64,000 nt of DNA from Sindora glabra (taxonomy: Eukaryota > Streptophyta > Magnoliopsida > Fabales > Fabaceae). The translations under genes were made by a program, and so were the position numbers. Below, in pieces: positions 35,050-45,190 of this stretch (positions within the stretch are counted from its first letter, which is position 1; each line of letters starts with the position of its first letter). The stretch is taken from the NCBI GenBank assembly GCA_020226215.1, contig CM035233.1, positions 69,740,831-69,804,830 on the forward strand, read 5' to 3'. Under the pieces are notes generated by a model that was not told where the DNA came from, searched no databases, and saw only the letters and a list, made by a program, of their open reading frames with translations.

Positions 35050-35865
35050 TTCTAGGTGAAAGCTATGGTGTCTTTAGGAAATAGTGAGTTTTGGAACCCA
35101 GAACATATGGCAGGCTGTGAAAATGCCATGTGTATAAGTTGCAAACTAAAAATTATTTTGAATTTAACAAAATAATTTAGGAAAAATTACAGAATAAACC
35201 TAAGAAACATTATCTTGCAAGACCCGAGGACAAGCTCAGGTGCTTAAGACATTGGATCAATAATAATGGCTGGCTAAAAGGGGTCCTTCTTGCTTGTTTT
35301 GACCCATACTACATCACCAGCCTAAAAGTCTTTTGGTCCATATAACCCATTTTCCTTCCTATCATTAATTTTCAAAAATCTCTCTATACTAATTAAATCA
35401 ACTTTTTTCTAAATGCACAAATTGGCCACATTCATCTCCAATAAATTGTATATGCATTGGGAAAACTGTACTCCTTGAAGTTTGCCTTACATTAAAATTC
35501 TTATACCTTACATGCCCATCTTCTCTTCTATCAGCTTCACACACAGCTGAATATTTTCAAGACTTAAAACTAATTTTCTCATTGTTTCTTCCCTTCTTTG
35601 CATTCTAATTGCATGTTTTTGACATCCTAAAAACTAAAATTTTCCATTATTACATTCTAATTCTTCTTCAAAACTATAATCATGTATGCTAGTCTTATCC
35701 TCTTTCTCAGTAATCTAGTCATCCTCACATCAGATCATGAGCTTTTAAGTCTAAAGATGAAGATTGATAGTTACCTAATTTGCAATCTGGACCACTGTTC
35801 CTCTTCTATTTTTTCCAATACCACCATAACTCTCTTGTAAGTGGGTCTTTTATATAGCTCAATGC
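35050..35865 (-). pseudogene. Trithorax-like (ATX4/5-type) PWWP gene fragment
   Basis: Minus-strand remnant of a plant ATX-type histone H3K4 methyltransferase gene. The segment at about 35360-35217 reads KENGLYGPKDF, a stop, AGDVVWVKTSKKDPF, a stop, PAIIIDPMS, a stop, then APELVLGSC. Apart from three stops this matches the PWWP domain of ATX4/ATX5 (family pattern GDLVWAKSG...PFWPAIVIDPMTQAPELVLRSC, from memory). The tryptophan before PAI is now a stop. Further 3' (about 35117-35050) a CAG acceptor precedes a weak match to the next exon (HMFW for VMFFG). Upstream, 35865-35775 is a clean exon-like piece: acceptor TTTTTTAG, an open 91-nt frame including YKRPTYKRVMVVLEKIEEEQ, and donor AG|GTAACT. 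Assigning that piece to ATX is inference. The introns appear to be retained, so this came from genomic DNA rather than processed mRNA. Confidence 0.65.
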
Positions 35866-37640
35866 CTAAAAAATACGAAAACTTCAGCACTTTTATTTTT
35901 CTCTCTTTGATAATTGAATTCTAAAGAGAGAAAGGGAAAGTTTCACAGATACCTTATTAGGTTTTATCTGCAATCTTCACTAATTAGTATCTCCTTTTAT
36001 AAATTTTCATTGTTATAGAAAAATATTTTTTTAATTCAAGGTTGTGATTACACGATGCAAAATGGAAGGTTATTGTTATAACATGTCACCTTGGGTGCAA
36101 AAACCCCTAGAGTGCATTAGAATTCGCCATAATTTTATTAAATTTTCCTTCAACTAATATCAAAGCCTAATTTTGGCTTTTTGTTATGGTTGATTTTAAG
36201 GAATACTAAATAAAATTTTTTACCTTCTTATAAAATTATGCCAATAATGATTTTGTTATTTGCTTTTACACATATTATATCTCCATTATCATGCTAGAAT
36301 TACTATTGTATGTGTATGCTTGCTGGGACTTTTTTGCCATGAAAGTGTGTGTGTATAGTTCTCTATATATACATATGGCTACAATAATTATGAAAATTAA
36401 AGATTAGTAATAAACTAATATAGATCTATAGATTTTAGTCGCATAAGATAATTCAACAAAAAAATGGGAACCCATTTTGAAAACTTCCATTGATGACCTT
36501 TTAAAATTTAAAGAAATTGAGAAGAACAATGGGTAAATAAGAATTAGGTGCTTTAAGGGTGTATGACATGTGAGAAACTTTGTAAAATATGTTAAAAACC
36601 TTTTTACTCATATGAGACCACCATGACCATGAAACTTGAATTTAGGTAGATTTGGAACTTCAATTTTTGACTTATAATCGAATAAGATAAGTTGAAGGAG
36701 GTTAGAACAAAAAATCTAAGTTGAATTGCATGGAAATTTGTGTTGAAAATGACTTCAAAACTGCCTTTTTTACAAGTTAAAATTAGATCCTAAATTGAGT
36801 CTGAAATAGACTCAACTAGATTTGGCTAAAGGATAGGGACGTGTTACAGTGCATAGGGGCATATTGCCCAGCCACCTAGCTAATGTATGGGGGTTACACG
36901 TCACCTTACTAGTGGTAGTTGGCAGCGACATGCATATTATTGTGCTCCACTCTCCGAGCACTTTGTGATAGGCATTTTTCTTGAATTTTTTAGAATAAAA
37001 ATAATTTTGATTAATTTTTATCTATTTTATTTGAATATTCAAATGGGCTTATTTTTTAGTGAGAGATTTCACTATATGTTCTTTGACATATTGTCCACCT
37101 TATGGAATTTTTAGATATCATTGGGATGTTTTGATAATTTTTTGGAGTTATATTTATTAAAAGAAAAATCACCATTGACTTTCATTATGCCATAAAAATT
37201 TATGTAATTGTGTACTTGCCTTTATGGGGCCAATTGCATAATTTTTTTGGTTTAATATAGAAAATTATTTAGAATATGATAGGCTATATTAATAACATAA
37301 ATACTCTTTGCATTATATTGTTGTTGCAATTCGTCAGTTATAGTGTAAGTGTGAAATTAAGTGTTATGCATTTAAAATACTTAAATATTCTTTGGTGTTG
37401 GTATTTTATGGCATGACATCCGATTCTTGTATTATGTTATAAAGTAAAAAATGCCTTTTAGTGTTTGATTTTATAACATGATACTGTATAAGGTTGCATA
37501 TTTAAATATTATAAGGAAAACATTGGCATGATTATGCTATATATGCATTAATGTTAGATGTATTATTCCTCAGCCGTTATGCAATAAAATTCTAAAAAGA
37601 CATTGAATGGGACAATGAAAGAGGATTAGGTTAATATTTG
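35866..37640. other. Unidentified DNA inside the Copia element
   Basis: No gag frame. A more complex stretch at 36830-36970 (GGGGTTACACGTCACCTTACTAG and neighbours) and the following TTGGTATTTTATGGCATGACATCC region have the look of an old LTR or other transposon, but I cannot name it. More exons of the minus-strand ATX-like fragment may be hidden at 35870-36000. Confidence 0.3.
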
Positions 37641-37649
37641 TTTCAAATC

Positions 37650-40600
37650 CAATCTAGCAGATGTGTTGTCAAATATGTGATGGCTTAATACCGGTTCCAC
37701 AATCTACGTTACTAATTCATCCTAACCATTGAGAAATTCTAGAAAACTAATTAATGGTGAACTGATTGTCAGAGTTAGAAATTGTGAGAAAGTGAGAGTT
37801 GAATTCATAAGGAATATGTTTTTGTAGTTGTTTATTGGACGTGAGTTACTACTGAAGGATGTTGTCTTTGTACCTTTTACAAGAAGGAACCTGATATTAG
37901 TTGTAACTCTAGAATTCCAAGGGTATTTTTGTAATTTCAAAGGCAAGAAGGTGAATATATTTTAAGGCTTGACTATTATAAGCATTGGTGAACTAGTAGA
38001 TTGATTGTATAAGATGAATTTGGATTCGAGTCCTATCTATACTGTTAATACAATCATGGGGAAGAATAAAAATAGAATTAAAGAAAACTCATTGATACTA
38101 TGGCATAAGCAACATGTTTACATCTACACAATCTGGAATTTTCAGATGTTGACACTTATATGGATTATATTAAAGGAAAGCTCACTGCAAAGGATAGAAA
38201 AGGAAAGAGAGTTAGAAAATAAAAGGCATTGGAACTTATTCATACCAATATTTGCAATCCCATTACTCTTGCAGCTATAGGATATCAGAGATACTTCATC
38301 ATTTTTATTAATGACTATTCACATTTTGGTTAGATAAAGTTACTTGAAAAAAAGTTAGAGTCCTTAGATGCATTCAAGGTGGTAGTTGAGCTTAAATATA
38401 GCAAGAAAATTAAGTGTGTGAATTTTGATCAAAGGGAAAAGTATTTTGGCAAATATGATGAAACTAGGAAGAATCCAGGTCCATTTACTAGATATCTTCA
38501 AAAGTGTGGCATTGAGCCAAGCTATACTATGCCTAGGACACTAAAATAGAATGAGATGGCCAAAAAGAGAAACTAGACAATTCTTAACATAGTTAGGTGC
38601 ATGCTTTCCCATTTTTCACTTCTAGATTTTTTATAAAGAGAAGCATTAAATATTGTAGGCTACATACTGATCAGGTACTAAGAAAGTTTGTACCTTTAAC
38701 TCCATATGAATTGTTGAATGGTAAGAAACTAACACTGAATCATCTTTGTGTTTGGGGCTATAAAGGAAAGGTAAAGCCATATATTCCTATTACTAGGAAA
38801 CTTGATTTTAAAACTATATCTGGATTCTTTGTTGGTTCCAGAGGTAGCAAGTTCTATTGTTCAGCTCACATTACTTAGATTATTGAATCTGATAAAACCA
38901 TTTATTTTAAAGATGAACTAGATAGTAGGAGTCAAACACTTAGATCATCAAATCTGATAGAGCTATTTATTTTAAAGATAAACTAGATAGTAGGAGTCAA
39001 CACCATTTATTACAAAATTTTAGAGAAGAAAAGATAGTCATCCTTTTAATCTCTTAATTTATTGGTTTATTGTCTTTTGGTTTTCTATAACATAATTTGA
39101 TACAACTTTTGAGAAAAATGAGGATTTTGATATTAAGGTCCAATTGAAGAGAATCACTTAAACAGGGTAGACCAACAATATCAAATGATTATTTTGTGTA
39201 TTTGTAGGAGCATGAGTATGATTTGAAATAAGATGTTGATCTTATTTCATTCTCTCAGGCAATGTCCACTTTTGATTCTTTTCAATAGATCATTGCAATA
39301 GAAGATGAATTAGTTTCAATGAATAAAAACCATGTACAAAATCTCGTTAAACTACTTGTAAATTACAAATTAATTAGATGTAAACAAGTTTTGAGGTTAA
39401 GCATAACACTTATGGCAAATTGAGAGATATAAAGTTAAACTTGTGGCTAAAGGCTTTACTTAAAAGAAAGGTATAGATTACAAAAAGATTTTTCATCAGT
39501 ATCAATAAAGGGCTCATTTAAAATTGTTATAATTCTTGTTGCTCATTTTAATCTAGAGTTGCACTAAAAGGATGCGAAAATAACATTCATGAATGGTGAT
39601 CTAGTTGAAATTGTGTACATGCAGCAACTAGACAAATTTTATGAGAAGGGTAAAGAACATTTAGTGTGCAAATTAAGAAAAGCCATATATGGTTTGAAGC
39701 AAGCTTCTTAGCAATAGTATCTTAAATTTCATAAAATAGTTACTTCCCTCATATTTAAGGAGAATAATGCAAACTAATGTATTTATATGATGAAAAATAC
39801 TGGTAAATTTATGATTTTATTTTGTACATTGATGACATTCTTCTTACAAGCAATGACTTGTGCTTACTAATTGAGACAAAACAGTTGCTATCATATCATT
39901 TTAAGATGAAAGACTTAAGAAATGTCTCTTTTGTTTTGGGCATTGAGATACTTTGTGATAGGTTTAAGGGTAATCTTGACTTATCTCAAAGGTTCTCTAT
40001 TAAAAAAAATTTGAAAAGATTTAATATGTCCACCTATTCTTAAGTTGCTTTGCCTATTCAAAGGAATAAAGTGTTCATAAAAGCTCAATGTCCTTAAATA
40101 GATAAAAAGAAAAAGAAGATGGAAAAGCTCCCACATGCATCAGTTGTGGGTTAATTAATGTATACTTATGTACAAAACCTACCATTGCTACTTGGAAGAT
40201 ACTTGAGTAATTCACGTTAGAGACACTAGACTGCTACGAAGAAAGTTTTAAAGTGCCTTCAGGGTACAAAAGACTTCATGCCAACCTATAAAAAATCATG
40301 AGATCTCAGGATTATAAGCTACTTAGACTTAGACTATACTAGTTGTCTAAATGATTCAAAGTCTATATTTGATTATATTTTCATAATGGTTAAGGGTACT
40401 GTGTTGTGAAAAAATGTTAAGCAGTCAATCATTACAACCTTCACCATGGAAGTAAAGTATGTCACCTATTATGAAATTTTTTGTCAAACTTCATGGTTGA
40501 TGAATTATCTTTCAAAGTTTCATTTTGTGGAGAGTATTGCTAGGCCCTTAACCATTTTCTACAATAATTCTGCTATTGTGAGCTTTTTTCTTAATAACAA

Positions 40601-40787
40601 AAGTTTAGCTCATTTGAAGTATTTTGATGTAAAATATCACTATGTAAGAGAGAAGATGTATGAGCATATTACTATTATTGAGAACATTTTCATGAACTAC
40701 ATGTTTATAAACCCACTGATCAAGGGCTTAGCAGTAGAAACTTTTATTGAACATATAAACTATATAGGTCTGTGTAAAGCCCTTTGA
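37650..40787 (+). pseudogene. Copia pol pseudogene
   Basis: Decayed Copia polyprotein in many frames. The gag-pre-integrase region (38005-38110) includes NSLILWHK. The integrase region (38240-38880) includes HTNI at the start, YTMPRT, LTPYELLNGKKLTLNHLCVW and KLDFKTISGFFVGSRG. The RT region includes LVAKGFTQ (with changes) near 39440, KDAKITFMNGDLVEIVYMQQ near 39573, VCKLRKAIYGLKQAS near 39666 and MYIDDILLTSNDL at 39822, with the catalytic YIDD intact. RNase H lies at 40446-40787 with YNNSAIVSF, KYFDVKYHYVREK and NPLIKGLAVE. Stops and frameshifts throughout. Angela/Tork-like by motif, which is a tentative call. Confidence 0.8.
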
Positions 40788-40806
40788 TATTTTAGGTTAA
40801 TGGGAG

Positions 40807-41563
40807 TTAATATATATATGATATTATTTATAAATAAAATTGTATTAAGTTGTCATATTTGTACACATTTTGATTATGACATGTTTATAAAGATATTTCA
40901 ATCTTGTCTTATATTTGTTATGCATCTTAAATAGATGTTAGGACCTATTGTGTATAGATTTACACGTAGTCATATAAAGTTCTGTAAATCTTATTCTACA
41001 CATATTGACGGTGTTAATTAATGAGGTTTAGGTGTTTGATATGTTATGATACTAATATCTCTTCAGATACAGTATTTATATTATTAGATATTTATGATCT
41101 CACTGGATCAATAAATGTAAAAGTATCATTTTATATTAACATTAATCCTTTAATGGCCACTATTAATAAATTATGTATGTCTAAATAGGAGATTATTAAT
41201 ATTTTTTATGGATTATACATAATTTATTAATAATAGATTATTATTGATTAAACCCTATGTGTGTGATAATTTTATACCGGCCTATAAGTATTTGATCCAA
41301 CATTAGTAAACGGATTTGGATCCTATAATAAATAGGATCTAGAACTCGAATTGAGTAATATATAAAGAAGTTCTTACTTTACATCTCATAAATCCTAAAT
41401 TTTTTGCTCTATCCGTAAAACCTACTGCATAAAGATTGGAGGGATTTTCTAGTACATCAGTGTCAAAGCTTGTACTTGTATGTCAGGTATTTATAAATTA
41501 ATACATTAATGATATTAATTATATTTATTTTATTTCCTCCCAATCATGTTGTAATTAAAAGCT
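40807..41563 (+). repeat. Copia 3' LTR
   Basis: Follows a polypurine-like AATGGGAG (40799-40806) just after the pol stop. The second half pairs with the surviving 5' LTR piece. The exact first base is uncertain, because the usual TG start has decayed to TTAATA. Confidence 0.65.
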
Positions 41564-42600
41564 AAAATTAAAGGCAAAATTCATAAAAATTTCTTGAAAT
41601 TATTTTTAATTGTACATGTTACTTTTCTTTACTAATGGCACATAAAATCATTTGATCACCAAATTTAATTATTTTTAATCTAAAATTAACAATTTTATCC
41701 TTTTTAATTGTTTAAAACTAAATTTAGAGGAAATTAGTTCCTTTACTTCGTTGAAGAGGATTTACGTAATTGTTAGGAAAGCTTACAACCATTGAATTGA
41801 TTGATAAATGTAAAATAGAATGATTATTCCAAACGATGACAAAGGTTGGTAGAATTTCTGAGCTAATGAAACTAGGAAGAAAAGAACACCATTGGATCTT
41901 ATGCTTAAAATATTAAGTTTTGGGAGAAGACCAAGAATGTTGTTTGAAATTAAAGCTATACATGGGCCAGTGATTTACTCAACCCGAAAGGTTTAATGTA
42001 CAAAAATATAAGATTTGGGCTTTTTTTTTGCCTAAGAAGTTCACTAGACTTTTTTTTATAACCTGATTATTAATCAGATTGAGTTCAGGTTAGAATTAAA
42101 AAAGAAACAAATTAGCCCAGCTTAATTATATTAATTTTTTAATAATATAATTATATATTAAAATGTAATTATGTATAATTATTTTTAATACAAAAAATTA
42201 ATTTGATATAATTAAATATTTTATACATTTAAATATCATATTATCTTTTTAAATATATAATTTTTATTTAAAAATTTTATTTTTTACTTAAAAAATAAAA
42301 AATATTTTATTTGAGCTATTGGGCTGAACCTTCAAGTTATATATTAAAAAAATTGAGCTAGGCCAAATCAGGCTAATTTTTTTCAAAAGTGAATTAGTTA
42401 GATCAAGCTTAGGCCATGAATTTTATGAAATTCATCTTAATGAATAGGCCTAGTGACATCTTTATTCAAAATTAGACTATTGAATCTCTCACCGATCAAT
42501 TTGTAGGGATATAGTAGTCATTTTTTTAATTCAATTAAAAATATTATTTGATTATAAAAAATATATTCAATAAAAATTAAGTAATTATTAATAGCGTATA
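41564..42600. other. AT-rich spacer
   Basis: No gene seen. Around 42060-42430 there is T/A-rich DNA with inverted words, possibly another small element. Confidence 0.35.
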
Positions 42601-43385
42601 ATATAGTATAGTGTAATTGATGATGATGATGACTAGTGATAAGTGATAATAACAATGGTAGATATAATGGCGACAGACAATAATTATTAATGGTGGATGA
42701 TAATTGATAATGAGGGGAAGACTACAGTGCCCTGGGGGGTTTTTAAACCCTGGGTATGTGTCACAATCTCATCCATTTGATGATGAGATTACCAAAGACT
42801 TAGGTAATCTCATCCAATGGATGAGATTGTGCCACATCACCCAGGGTTTAGAAACCCTTGGGGCACCTTAGAATTTCCCTGATAATGATCATTGAAAATA
42901 GGTAATGGTCACTTGAAGTGAGTGGTGATTGATGATGGTTATTAATAATGGATGATGATCAATGGTAATTATTGATAATAGATGATAATCAGTGATAATT
43001 ATTAACAATAATTAGTAGTTAACGATGTTTACTAACGATATATAGACAGTTAACTATAGTTAATTACAATGAGTGATGGTGATTAATGGTTAGTAATAGT
43101 AAGCAATGATTACCGATAGTGAGTAATAATTGATAATAATCACTCATAATATGTAATGGTCAATGGTAGTTAGTGGTGATAAGTAGTGTGGACAATAATT
43201 ACTAATGACAAAGGATAATGAATGATAATTATTAGTGATGTATGGTGGTCAATAATAATTTTTAAAAATGGATAATGACTGATGATAATTATTTATGATG
43301 AATGATAATTGATGGTAGTTATCAATAATATGTAGTGGTGATTGATGACGTTGAGTAGTAAGTAGTAAGATGAGTAAAATATTCT
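42601..43385. repeat. Degenerate GRT/GATAAT simple-sequence block
   Basis: About 0.8 kb of degenerate words such as GATGATGATGA, AGTGATAAGTGATAAT, TGGTAATTATTGATAAT and GATAATGATC. Same style as 32095-32465 but on the other strand. It is interrupted by the fold-back MITE at 42714-42879. Non-coding. Confidence 0.65.
42714..42879. mobile_element. Fold-back MITE with 9-bp target duplication
   Basis: Second good copy of the 34.1-kb family, 166 bp. The left end is GGGGAAGACTACAGTGCCC and the right end, read inward, is GGGAAATTCTAAGGTGCCCC. The arms share AAACCCTGGGT-TGTG-CACAATCTCATCC and meet at GATGAGATTACC and its complement. TGATAATGA stands on both sides (42705-42713 and 42880-42888). The host DNA is itself rich in GATAATG, so the duplication could be chance, but its length agrees with the other copy. 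Confidence 0.8.
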
Positions 43386-43559
43386 TTTTTGTATCAATTA
43401 AATATTTTTTATTATGGGAATATAAGATAATCATTTTTCCGTGAAAATATTTTGATGGAATATTAAGATAAAAATATTTTTAAAAATATAAATATTTTTT
43501 AAAAATTTAAATGAAATATAAAAATTTTATATTTTTTTAAAAAATGTGAAAAAAATTGC

Positions 43560-43774
43560 CCGAACCAAATGCAAACTAAGAATCACGATTCTAGGTTGGT
43601 CTTCCGGCTTGTGCATGCCTAAGTATTCTCGTCCTAATTGGGCGGACAAGAGTAATTTATGTTGTGAATGAAATCGAGCAAAGCTTGCTTATGTTCCACT
43701 GGTTCAGCTTCAACATTTAAGGAAATTCTTGATCCAAGCTGAGAAATGAACAGAAGGTCTGGTTTCTTCTCCAT
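43560..43774 (-). pseudogene. First-exon fragment of an LRR receptor-like kinase
   Basis: Remnant of a gene like those annotated as probable inactive receptor kinase At4g23740. From ATG at 43774 (minus) a 46-residue frame reads MEKKPDLLFI, then NVEAEPVEHKQALLDFIHNI, then NYSCPPN and TAG at 43636-43634. The family has signal peptide, EPVEDKQALLDFLHNI, LNWNE and then the first leucine-rich repeat. Here the tryptophan codon after PPN has become TAG, most of the hydrophobic signal core is missing, and a further match (EDQPRIVILSLHL) appears in another frame before similarity stops near 43560. The 5' leader side is partly duplicated (43837-44014). There is no kinase domain, so this is a dead fragment. 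Confidence 0.65.
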
Positions 43775-43836
43775 TTTCTCGCCTGAATTTAAAATTTTCA
43801 GATTTTAAAGGAAGCCTAGATTGGATGTAAGTTAAG

Positions 43837-44014
43837 GAGCTTTTAGAGGAATTTCACCCTGAATTTTCCACGTGAGTTAGAGATAAGACAACAAAAAAGC
43901 TTACTTTTCATACTTAGAATGAATGATTCCTCGACATTCAATAACCAAAATATATGTTTTATCGAGCTTTTAGAGGAATTTCACCCTGAACGTTTTCCAC
44001 AACGGTTAGCGATA
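43837..44014. repeat. Direct repeat of about 50 bp, 127 bp apart
   Basis: GAGCTTTTAGAGGAATTTCA followed by CCCTGAA occurs at 43837 and again at 43964. Similarity runs on for about 25 bases (TTTTCCAC, GTTAGAGATA or GTTAGCGATA). It lies just upstream of the LRR-kinase remnant and may be a duplicated 5' leader. Confidence 0.75.
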
Positions 44015-44420
44015 GATGGCAATGGAAGACGAGGAATTTGCAAAATGAAAGTCCCTTGGGCTGAATGAACGTAAGTGGGAGTAATCAAATCATTTTATTA
44101 ATAGGTTTTACTTTTAATTAAATTATTGGAAACTAGTGAATAAAATTAGAATATTTTTAACAGTATGCATTTAATGGACTAACGTATAATAATTGAAACA
44201 TGAGGGAGGTTTGTATAATTTTGATATACTTTAGGAAAAGATAATATATTTTACTTAATTTTTTATTGTCATGAACATCTATCCTCAAATATTTAATTAT
44301 TTAATATTTTAAATTTCTATTTATTATTACAAGTTTTGTAAGATTTTTTCCCCTTCATCTCACTTAGTTTTTTTTCCTATTTGCTGATATTTTTGTTTCT
44401 AATTTTTAGGTTATTCTTCT

Positions 44421-45190
44421 TAAATCCTATTTTATGTAATAAATAAATTAATTTATAACTTATTAATTTAACCAATAAATTATATAATGATTTTTGGAAA
44501 TATTTTGCATACTTGCTTATTCGAAAAAAATTATGATTTGATAAGTTACTTTAAATAACATATAACTTATAAGTTGTTAATTTTTTTTATTTTTTCAATT
44601 TATTATTTTTATTAAAATATAATTTGTTCCCCTAACAAAATAATTATATTTTTATTTAAATAAAAAATAAATAAAAATAAATAAAAATTGAGAAAGTAAG
44701 TAAATAAATATATAATATCACAAATTTGGAATAGATAATTAAATAAAAATAAGTAAATCAATATATAATATCATAAATTATAATTAATTCAATTTTAGTT
44801 AATTATATCTGTATTTTAAAATATAAATATATAATCCTATAATATATAATTAATTATCTTTTAAGTAATTATATTTCTATTTTAATTAAAAATTAAATAA
44901 AAATTATATAAGTAAATGAATATGTAAGTTCATAAAATATAATTAATAAGATTTTAGATAATTATTTTTTTATTTTAAATGCCTTGATTGTGTTAATATA
45001 ATTTAATATTTAAATAAATATAAATTAATTTAATTTACATATCAAATTATATTAATATGTCATTTTATATTTTTAATCAGTTTAACAATTAATTTTATGA
45101 AATACTTATTGTACAATCAATTATTTTATCAACTATAAGTTAATTTATCATTTATTAACTAATTAACTAATTTATTAACTAAATGTGTGG
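44421..45190 (+). repeat. AT-rich element, family shared with 49.4-50.6 kb
   Basis: Begins AATAAATTAATTTATAACTTATTAATTTAACCAATAAATTAT and ends in TAAGTTAATTTATCA-type words. The interior repeats ATATATAATATCATAAATTATAATTAAT. The same order of words occurs at 49895-50640 and, inverted, at 49430-49885. Non-coding. Confidence 0.5.

Larger units (their letters stand above)
34656..41563 (+). mobile_element. Degenerate Copia-type LTR retrotransposon
   Basis: A plus-strand Copia element defined by two related LTR ends (34656-35033, cut by the gap, and 40807-41563) and a decayed pol in between in the Copia order integrase, RT, RNase H (37650-40787). No gag is recognisable. The space where gag should be (35034 to about 37640) holds an opposite-strand host gene fragment and unidentified DNA. 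The LTRs differ at many positions, so the insertion is old. No target duplication can be checked because of the gap. Confidence 0.8.

Noticed and set aside
35775..35865. Reading the 91-nt exon-like piece as a protein-kinase subdomain XI (KRPTYKRVMVVLEKI)
   Set aside because: The resemblance is short and no other kinase motif lies nearby; its position just upstream of the PWWP piece on the same strand favours the ATX-like fragment, though this stays unproven.
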